DNA from: SW-9-67-25 sp964471665
GTDB taxonomy: Archaea; Halobacteriota; Halobacteria; Halobacteriales; Haloarculaceae
Reading direction: 5' to 3'
Assembly: GCA_964471665.1 (NCBI GenBank)
Contig: CAYYHG010000014.1
Coordinates: forward strand, 1-27,274
Length of the DNA: 27,274 nucleotides
Under the pieces are notes generated by a model that saw only the letters and a program-made list of their open reading frames with translations, did not search any database and was not told the DNA's origin. This document shows, piece by piece, positions 21,936 to 27,274 of the stretch (position 1 is its first letter; every line of letters begins with the position of its first letter). The translations under genes were made by a program, and so were the position numbers.

Positions 21936-23000
21936 ATGAGCGTCGACAGCGAACGAAAGACCGAGACGATTCCCGAGTGGAAACGCGAGGAAGTCGACGA
22001 CATCGTGTCCTTCCTCGACCGGTACGACAGTGTGGGCGTCGTGGGCATTACCGGTATTCCCAGCCGACAGCTACAGGAGATGCGACGGGACCTCCACGGC
22101 ACCGCCGAGTTGCGCGTCTCGCGCAACACGCTGCTCGAACGCGCACTCGAGTCGGTCGGCGATGGACTCGAAGACCTCGTCGGCTACGTGGGCGGGCAGG
22201 TCGGTCTCATCGGCACCAGCGAGAACCCCTTCGGGCTCTACCGGCAACTGGAGGCCTCGAAGACGTCGGCACCGATCAACGCCGGCGAGACTGCCCCTAA
22301 CGACATCGTCGTCCCCGAGGGCGACACCGGTATCGATCCCGGGCCGTTCGTCGGGGACCTCCAGAGCGTCGGCGCCAGTGCCCGCATCGAGGACGGCTCG
22401 ATCCGGGTGCTGGAGGACTCGACGGTCCTGGAGGCCGGTGGCGACGTCTCGTCGGATCTCGCGAACGTCCTCTCCGAACTGGGCATCGAGCCAAAAGAGG
22501 TCGGACTGGACCTGAGTGGCGTCTACGCCGACGGCATTCTGTTCGAACCGGCCGACCTCGAACTCGACATCGAGGAGTACCGCACGGACGTCTCGGCGGG
22601 GGTCGCACGGGCGCGGAACCTCGCGGTCAACGCCAGCTATCCGACCGCGGCGACGCTCCCGTCGCTGCTCGCGAAAGCGACCACGGAGAGCAAGAGTCTC
22701 GCCCTGTACGCTGGCGTCGAGGATCCCGACGTCATGCCGGACCTCGTCAGCAAGGCAGACGCGCAGGTCCGCGCGATCGCCGCGCAGATCGACGACACGG
22801 TGGCCCTGCCCGAGGAACTGCAGGACGTTACCCCGGACGCCGCCGGGGCGGACGAGGAGACCGACACGGCGGACACTGACGAATCGGACGACGACCAACC
22901 TTCCGAGGACGCCGACGCCGACGCCGAAGACGAAGACGAGGACGACGGAGACGACGGCGGTGACGCCGGCGACGCCCTCGGAGACATGTTCGGAGACTAA
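21936..23000 (+). CDS. rpl10: Ribosomal protein L10 (uL10 / P0)
   Basis: A 354-residue archaeal P0 that anchors the L12 stalk dimers to 23S rRNA and L11. The N-terminal rRNA-binding domain contains VGVVGITGIPSRQLQEMR and LRVSRNTLLERAL. The middle holds the archaeal/eukaryal insertion, and the C-terminal helical spine binds L12 dimers. The tail is a long Asp/Glu run ending DALGDMFGD, the motif shared with L12 that recruits translation GTPases. GGAGGTGG at 21922-21929, inside the L1 gene, serves as ribosome binding site, so translation is coupled. Confidence 0.98.
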   Translation: MSVDSERKTETIPEWKREEVDDIVSFLDRYDSVGVVGITGIPSRQLQEMRRDLHGTAELRVSRNTLLERALESVGDGLEDLVGYVGGQVGLIGTSENPFGLYRQLEASKTSAPINAGETAPNDIVVPEGDTGIDPGPFVGDLQSVGASARIEDGSIRVLEDSTVLEAGGDVSSDLANVLSELGIEPKEVGLDLSGVYADGILFEPADLELDIEEYRTDVSAGVARARNLAVNASYPTAATLPSLLAKATTESKSLALYAGVEDPDVMPDLVSKADAQVRAIAAQIDDTVALPEELQDVTPDAAGADEETDTADTDESDDDQPSEDADADAEDEDEDDGDDGGDAGDALGDMFGD

Positions 23001-23002
23001 CA

Positions 23003-23347
23003 ATGGAGTACGTGTACGCAGCACTCATACTGAACGAATCGGGCGCAGAGATCAACGAAGAGAACCTGACGAACGTCCTGGGCGCGGCGAGCGTCGACGT
23101 GGAGGAGTCCCGCGTCAAGGCCCTCGTTGCGGCCCTCGAGGACGTCAACATCGACGAGGCCGTCGAGGAGGCCACTGCGGTGCCGGCAACGACCGGCGGC
23201 ACAGCGCCGCCCGCAGCCGAGACAGACGAACCCGAGGACGAGGAGGAGGACGCCGCCGAAGAAGAACAAGAGGCTGCCGGCGACGACCAGGACGACGAGG
23301 ACGACGACGAGGCGGCCGGCGAAGGCCTCGGCGAACTGTTCGGCTGA
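23003..23347 (+). CDS. rpl12: Ribosomal protein L12 (P1)
   Basis: A 114-residue acidic stalk protein. The N-terminal helical dimerisation domain reads MEYVYAALILNESGAEINEE. A Pro/Ala hinge then leads to a Glu/Asp-rich region and the C-terminal EGLGELFG that contacts elongation factors. Archaeal L12 dimers bind the L10 spine, usually three dimers. It starts two bases after the L10 stop, with GGAG at 22992-22995. The last gene of the operon. Confidence 0.98.
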   Translation: MEYVYAALILNESGAEINEENLTNVLGAASVDVEESRVKALVAALEDVNIDEAVEEATAVPATTGGTAPPAAETDEPEDEEEDAAEEEQEAAGDDQDDEDDDEAAGEGLGELFG

Positions 23348-23449
23348 TCGCGATCCGTCGAGCAGGACGCTTCTTCTGTCGCTTCGGGCGAGTGACGTCT
23401 CCACGCGCGCCCGGAGGTTCAAGTACCAGCACGGGACCACCCCGGCCCG

Positions 23450-24688
23450 GTGAGCGCGGGACTGGTCGAGGTGGTAGTCACGCCGGAGACCACAGCGACG
23501 GGGCTGGCGTTCGTCGCCGGCGGGATCGCGCTCGGGACGGCCAGCGGGCTGACGCCCGGACTCCACGCGAACAACTTCGCGCTCCTGCTCGCCGCGTTCG
23601 CGGGGCTGTTGCCGGGGCCGCCGCGGTACGTCGGCGCCGCGATGCTCGCTGCGGGCGTCACCCACACGTTCCTCGACGTCGTGCCGGCACTGGCGCTCGG
23701 CGTTCCGGACCCGGCGATGGCTGCGACGGCACTTCCGGGTCACCGGCTCGTTCTCCAGGGACGGGGACGGGAGGCATTGCGGCTGTCCGCCGTCGGAAGC
23801 GCGCTCGCGGTTGCGTTCGCGGTGGTGCTGGCGCTCCCGGTGACGGCAGCGATGGAGCGTGCGTACCCGACGATACGGACCCACCTCTCTCTCGTGCTCG
23901 GGGCCGTCGTGATCGGGCTCGTCGCCACAGAACACACGACGCGAGCGCGGGTGGGCGCGACGCTCGCGCTGGGGGCCAGCGGCGCGCTCGGGCTTTCGAC
24001 GCTGGACCTTCCCGCAAACGGTGTTCTCCCGAGTGGCGGGATGCTCGCGCCGCTGTTCGCCGGCCTGTTCGGTGCGCCGATCCTGGTCGAGGCGCTGGGA
24101 GGATCCGGTGTGCCGCCACAGGCCGACCCGACCGTCGTTCCCTCGCGGCGGACCGTCGCTGCGGTGGCGTTCGTGGGGACCGCCGCCGGTGCCATCGTCG
24201 GCTATCTGCCCGGGATCTCCAGTGCGATTGCCGCGACTGGCGCGCTGATCGCCCTCCCCACGCGCGGGCCACGTGCCTTCGTCGTCGCGACCAGCGGCGT
24301 CAATACGGCCAACACGATCTTCGCACTCTTTGCCCTGGTCGCACTCGGGACCCCCCGGACAGGGGTGCTGGTCGCACTCGACGAGACGGGCGTCCCCATC
24401 GAGTTGCCCCTGCTGTTGGCGAGTATCGGTATCGCCGCCTCGACGGCGTTTTTCCTCGTGCTGGTCGTCGGCGACCGGTACCTCGCGGCCGTCGGGGCCG
24501 TCGACAACACCCGGCTGTCGCTGTCAGTGCTGGCGCTTCTGTGTCTGCTGGTCTTTCTACTGACCGGGCTCCGGGGCGTGGGTGTGTTCGTCGCCAGTGC
24601 CCTCGTCGGGTTGATCCCCGCCCGGTTCGGTGCCCGCCGGGCGACCTGCATGGGTGTGTTGCTCGTTCCCCTGGCCCTGGGCCCGTAG
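23450..24688 (+). CDS. TctA-family (DUF112) membrane permease
   Basis: A 412-residue polytopic protein with about ten to twelve helices. The start ALGTASGLTPGLHANNFAL and the mid-protein repeat VGYLPGISSAIAATGALIAL show the paired GLxPGxxxN/S motifs that mark TctA-type permeases of tripartite tricarboxylate transport and their archaeal relatives. No TctB or TctC (binding protein) gene is adjacent, so it may work alone, as appears common for archaeal members; substrate unknown. GTG 23450 is chosen because AGGTTCAAGTA, a weak TATA-like box, lies about 29 bases upstream. It is not part of the ribosomal operon by spacing (102 bases) and style. Confidence 0.82.
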   Translation: MSAGLVEVVVTPETTATGLAFVAGGIALGTASGLTPGLHANNFALLLAAFAGLLPGPPRYVGAAMLAAGVTHTFLDVVPALALGVPDPAMAATALPGHRLVLQGRGREALRLSAVGSALAVAFAVVLALPVTAAMERAYPTIRTHLSLVLGAVVIGLVATEHTTRARVGATLALGASGALGLSTLDLPANGVLPSGGMLAPLFAGLFGAPILVEALGGSGVPPQADPTVVPSRRTVAAVAFVGTAAGAIVGYLPGISSAIAATGALIALPTRGPRAFVVATSGVNTANTIFALFALVALGTPRTGVLVALDETGVPIELPLLLASIGIAASTAFFLVLVVGDRYLAAVGAVDNTRLSLSVLALLCLLVFLLTGLRGVGVFVASALVGLIPARFGARRATCMGVLLVPLALGP

Positions 24689-24755
24689 GAATCCGGGAGA
24701 AGGGGGACAGCCGGGACGTAGCCCTTAACCATGTGCCACGACAAGAACTGGTATC

Positions 24756-25484
24756 ATGACCGACGACCCGGAAGACCACTCCTTCTCGGAGGGGCAGGGC
24801 TTCGAGGACCCCTACGACGCGTTCGACATCGACCCGCCGGAACTGGCGGTCGAGGCCGGCGAAGTCGATCCCGTCGATTCGCGGGTGATAGCGGACGCGC
24901 TGGACCGGGAACAGTTCCCCGCCGACCGGGTCGACGCCGAGTCGCTCGTCGACGTGGGGATCGACTACATGCGGATCAACCGCCACGAGCAGGCCACGGA
25001 GAGCCTCGAGCGGGCCGCCCGCTTCGCCGAGGACGACCGCGTCGAACAGGAGGCGCGGGTGAACAAGGGTGTCGCCCACGCGGAACTCGAGGAGTACGAC
25101 GCCGCCATCGGGGCCTACCGCGAAGCACTGGACATCGACGACGAGTCCGAGCACGCCGCGACCGCGGAGACGAATCTCGCGTCTGCCCTCTGGGAGTTCG
25201 GCCGGACCGAGGAGGCGCTGGAACACGCCGGTCGCGCCGTGGAGATCGACCCACGCTTCGGCCAGGCCTGGTACAACCGGGGCTTTTTCCTCAACGAGCG
25301 TGGCCTCGCCGAGGACGCGCTGAACTGCTTCGACAACGCCATCCGCCTGGGATTCAGGAACGCCGAACTCCTGGAGGAGAAGGCGGTCGCGCTGGAACGA
25401 CTCGGGGAAGACGAGCGCGCCGAGTCGGTGGCCGAGGAGGTCCAGCAGCTCCGCGAGCAAGAAGAGGAGCAGCTGGTCGAGTGA
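24756..25484 (+). CDS. Tetratricopeptide repeat (TPR) protein
   Basis: A 242-residue acidic cytoplasmic protein. After a disordered N-terminus (1-60), four or five TPR units follow from about residue 63: GIDYMRINRHEQATESLERA, GVAHAELEEYDAAIGAYREA, ASALWEFGRTEEALEHAGRA, GFFLNERGLAEDALNCFDNA and VALERLGEDERAESVAEEV. The canonical W/L-G/A-A-P spacing is clear. TPR arrays bind partner proteins; none can be named. CTTAACC about 30 bases upstream is a plausible promoter. DUF424 follows 20 bases downstream on the same strand, so the two may be cotranscribed. Confidence 0.9.
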   Translation: MTDDPEDHSFSEGQGFEDPYDAFDIDPPELAVEAGEVDPVDSRVIADALDREQFPADRVDAESLVDVGIDYMRINRHEQATESLERAARFAEDDRVEQEARVNKGVAHAELEEYDAAIGAYREALDIDDESEHAATAETNLASALWEFGRTEEALEHAGRAVEIDPRFGQAWYNRGFFLNERGLAEDALNCFDNAIRLGFRNAELLEEKAVALERLGEDERAESVAEEVQQLREQEEEQLVE

Positions 25485-25504
25485 ACTGGTGGTGACACTC
25501 GGGG

Positions 25505-25804
25505 ATGCCAGCGCTACTGCTGACCGAACGCCAGACAGAGGAAGGGACGCTCGTCTCTGTCTGTGACGCCGACGTGCTGGGCGAGACGTTCGAGAACGGC
25601 GACGTCTCTCTGACGGTCGATCCCGGCTTCTACGAGGGCGAACAGGCCGACGAGGACGCCGTCGTGGCGAGTCTCGCCCGGTGCAGCGTCGCCAACATCG
25701 TCGGCACCCGCTCTGTCGGCCTGGCTATCGAACACGGCTTCGTCGTCGAGGAGAACGTCCTGGATTTCGACGGCACGCGCCACGCCCAGTTGCTGTGGCT
25801 GTAG
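25505..25804 (+). CDS. DUF424 family protein
   Basis: A 99-residue archaeal protein of the DUF424 family. The recognisable sequence elements are VSVCDADVLGETFENGDVSL (17-36), FYEGEQADEDAV (42-53) and ANIVGTRSVGLAIEHGFV. These match the family pattern of a CDxxLLGK-like start, an FYxGE turn and an ANIVGxxSVxxAIExG helix. The family is nearly universal in archaea and often sits near translation genes, but its function is not known to me. It follows the TPR gene by 20 bases and ends 40 bases before the J-domain ferredoxin gene. Confidence 0.86.
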   Translation: MPALLLTERQTEEGTLVSVCDADVLGETFENGDVSLTVDPGFYEGEQADEDAVVASLARCSVANIVGTRSVGLAIEHGFVVEENVLDFDGTRHAQLLWL

Positions 25805-25812
25805 ACCTCAAT

Positions 25813-25820
25813 CCTTATCT
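25813..25820 (+). promoter_or_regulatory. TATA-like box of J-domain/ferredoxin gene
   Basis: CCTTATCT is centred 28 bases upstream of ATG 25845 and favours that codon over the GTG at 25839. Confidence 0.5.
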
Positions 25821-25844
25821 TTCCCGTGTCGCTAGCTGGTGGTA

Positions 25845-26507
25845 ATGGAGTCCCCGTACGACATCCTGCTCGTCGATACCGACGCCGACGAGGAGGCGAT
25901 CGAGCGGGCATACAGAGAACGGGTAAAGCGAGCCCACCCCGACCAGGGGGGATCGGTCGAGGAGTTCCGTGCCGTCAGGACGGCCTACGAACAGCTCAAA
26001 GCCGAGGCCAACGGCGACGGAACGTTCCCCGAAGAAGGGACAGCCGACGGGGACGCCGACGAGTCCGGCACACGGGAGTACGCGGCCACCTCCCAGGTCA
26101 CGTATCTGAACTACGACGTGATCGTCGACCACGGCTGGGACATCGACGATTCCACACTCTTCGAGAAGGCGGCCGGCGCGGATCTGGACGAGGACGACTA
26201 CGGCCAGTTCCGGGTCGACCCCGGCGAGTCGCTGCTCGAGGCCGCCGAGAACCGCGGGTACGTCTGGCCGTTTGCCTGTCGCGGCGGGGCCTGTGCGAAC
26301 TGCGCGATCAAACTCGTCGAAGGGGAACTGTCGATGCCGGTCAACCACATCCTCCCCGTCGAGTTGATGGACGAGGGTATCCGCCTCTCCTGTAACGGCA
26401 TCCCTATCACTGACGAACTGACGGTCGTCTACAACGTCAAGCACATGCCGGAACTGGAGGACCTTCTGTTGCCTCCACGGCCGTTCAGGCAGGCACACGT
26501 GGACTGA
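25845..26507 (+). CDS. J-domain fused to halophilic 2Fe-2S ferredoxin
   Basis: A 220-residue fusion. Residues 1-55 are a J domain with helix 2 AIERAYRERVKRA, the HPD tripeptide (31-33) needed to stimulate DnaK, and FRAVRTAYEQL (helix 3). A Gly/Glu linker (56-80) leads to a plant-type ferredoxin (84-203) with the halophilic acidic insertion seen in the Halobacterium ferredoxin (YLNYDVIVDHGWDIDD). Cluster ligands are Cys145, Cys150, Cys153 (CRGGACANC) and Cys183 (LSCNG). The protein could couple DnaK with Fe-S assembly or electron transfer (inference). I recall related fusions in other haloarchaea. The TGA stop (26505-26507) starts a palindromic element. Confidence 0.9.
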   Translation: MESPYDILLVDTDADEEAIERAYRERVKRAHPDQGGSVEEFRAVRTAYEQLKAEANGDGTFPEEGTADGDADESGTREYAATSQVTYLNYDVIVDHGWDIDDSTLFEKAAGADLDEDDYGQFRVDPGESLLEAAENRGYVWPFACRGGACANCAIKLVEGELSMPVNHILPVELMDEGIRLSCNGIPITDELTVVYNVKHMPELEDLLLPPRPFRQAHVD

Positions 26508-26587
26508 TACTGCTGCGACAGGCCCGTGAGCTATATCGGCGCTCCAGGGTGCCGAATACCTCCACGACGTTGTAGCCGGCAGTGCTA
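26505..26587. repeat. Diverged family A palindromic element (83 bp) between convergent genes
   Basis: Compared with the 84-bp copies it lies in the opposite orientation and is similar throughout (shared GGCCCGTGAGC, ATATCGGCGC, GGGTGCCGAATA and TCCACGA blocks), roughly three quarters identical by eye. The left end TGATACTG contains the ferredoxin stop. The right end, AGTGCTA in place of AGTATSA, contains the ilvD stop (TAG on the minus strand). The element thus spans the complete gap between the two genes. Confidence 0.82.
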
Positions 26588-27274
26588 TTCCCAGGTCGCG
26601 CCGGGGTTCGTCACGGCACCGTTGGCGGCAGAGCCGAAGTCACGCGTGTACTTGGCGAGCACGCCGTTCGTGTACTGGGGTTCGGGGTCGTGGTCTGCCA
26701 GTCGGCGCTCTATTTCCTCGTCCGGGAGGTCCACCTCGAGGGTCCGGTCGGGGATGTCGACCGTGACGGTGTCGCCGTCCTCGAGTGCGCCGATGGGGCC
26801 GCCGGCGTAGGCCTCCGGGGCGACGTGGCCGATCATCGGCCCCCGGGTTGCCCCCGAGAACCGTCCGTCGGTGATGAGTGCGACGTCGTCCTCGTGGCCC
26901 TGCCCGACCACGGCGGCGGTCACGCCGAGCATCTCGCGCATCCCCGGTCCGCCCTGGGGACCCTCGTTGCGGATGACGATGACGTCACCCGACTCGATGT
27001 GTCCCTCCTGGACGTATTCCATGGCCGCCTCCTCGTCCTCGAAGACGCGGGCGGGGCCCTCGTGGTGGAACGCGTCGTCGCCGGTGACCTTCAACACGCC
27101 ACCGTCGGGCGCGAGGTTCCCCGTGAGAATCTTGATCGCGCCCTCCGCCTGTTTCGGTTCGTCGACGGTGTACAGGAAGTCGGCCTCGATTTCGTCCTCG
27201 GGCGGCAGTCGGCCCTCCGCTTCGAGGCGTTCGAGTTCCTCGGCGATTGTCCGGCCGGTGACCGTGAGGGCGTC
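26585..27274 (-). CDS. ilvD: Dihydroxy-acid dehydratase, C-terminal part (cut by window edge)
   Basis: The frame is open from the edge to TAG at 26585-26587 (229 residues). Dehydratase of valine, isoleucine and coenzyme A precursor synthesis, carrying an Fe-S cluster whose cysteine ligands lie outside the window. Family landmarks seen: DALTVTGRTIAEEL, GNLAPDGGVLKVTG, GPARVFEDEEAA, VIRNEGPQGGPGMREML and LITDGRFSGATRG, the active-site loop with the conserved SGxTRG serine. VGHVAPEAYAGGPIG reads here as IGHVAPEAYAGGPIG. The C-terminus ends GAVTNPGATWE, a few residues past the usual GAVT end. Gene order beyond the edge is unknown. Confidence 0.96.
   Translation of the reverse strand, partial: DALTVTGRTIAEELERLEAEGRLPPEDEIEADFLYTVDEPKQAEGAIKILTGNLAPDGGVLKVTGDDAFHHEGPARVFEDEEAAMEYVQEGHIESGDVIVIRNEGPQGGPGMREMLGVTAAVVGQGHEDDVALITDGRFSGATRGPMIGHVAPEAYAGGPIGALEDGDTVTVDIPDRTLEVDLPDEEIERRLADHDPEPQYTNGVLAKYTRDFGSAANGAVTNPGATWE

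Noticed and set aside
8942..26587. CRISPR array as explanation for the repeated palindromes
   Set aside because: The repeats are kilobases apart or single, lack regular spacers, and no cas gene is present.
1..27274. tRNA, rRNA or transposase genes
   Set aside because: No cloverleaf, rRNA core or DDE-type protein was recognised on either strand.

Overview
The window is chromosomal DNA from a haloarchaeon (class Halobacteria). GC content is high and the predicted proteins are acidic. Most genes have a TATA-like box about 26-30 bases upstream of the start codon and little or no leader. Archaeal marker genes are present: ribosomal L11 and L1-L10(P0)-L12(P1), Dph2, a METTL5-type methyltransferase, DUF424, a halophilic 2Fe-2S ferredoxin and a Tat lipoprotein. 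The genus cannot be fixed from the sequence alone; a Haloarcula-like lineage is only a guess.

Layout. 1-6.5 kb: the 5' end of a class V aminotransferase (-), an MgtE Mg2+ channel, a glutamine synthetase-family ligase, a small halophile protein and an HxlR regulator (both -), a six-helix membrane protein, and a rhomboid protease with a sequon-rich outer domain. 6.5-9 kb (-): METTL5-like methyltransferase, a second SAM methyltransferase and Dph2. 9.1-11.9 kb (+): a YlbF-family protein, an UlaG-like metallohydrolase and a long coiled-coil protein. 12-16.7 kb (-): a 35-residue zinc-finger protein that is easy to miss, a methyl-accepting transducer translationally coupled to a small three-helix membrane protein, and a PAS/PAS/GAF histidine kinase. 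16.8-20.4 kb: a histidine phosphatase, a TlpA-CcdA thiol-redox pair (-) and an NDH-2-like flavoprotein. 20.4-23.3 kb: a small conserved protein, L11, and the L1-L10-L12 operon behind a structured leader. 23.4-26.5 kb: a TctA-family permease, a TPR protein with DUF424, and a J-domain/ferredoxin fusion. The window ends in the 3' part of ilvD (-).

The most unusual signal is a family of palindromic intergenic elements: nine sites, full length 84-86 bp. Three sequence types (84 bp, 86 bp and a 40-bp minimal form) share an 18-base terminal repeat of consensus TSATASKGDYKGYTRTAR, which suggests one superfamily. At several sites the TGA of the terminus is the stop codon of the neighbouring gene, and two sites fill the whole gap between convergent genes. 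They look like non-autonomous mobile or REP/MITE-type repeats that have become 3' ends and probably bidirectional terminators. No transposase is present in the window.

Other notable items are the three-helix protein/transducer pair, a perfect stem whose right arm runs into the Shine-Dalgarno sequence of the L1 leader, a 40-bp palindrome over the likely promoter of the NDH-2-like gene, and a 79-bp nested hairpin downstream of the kinase gene.
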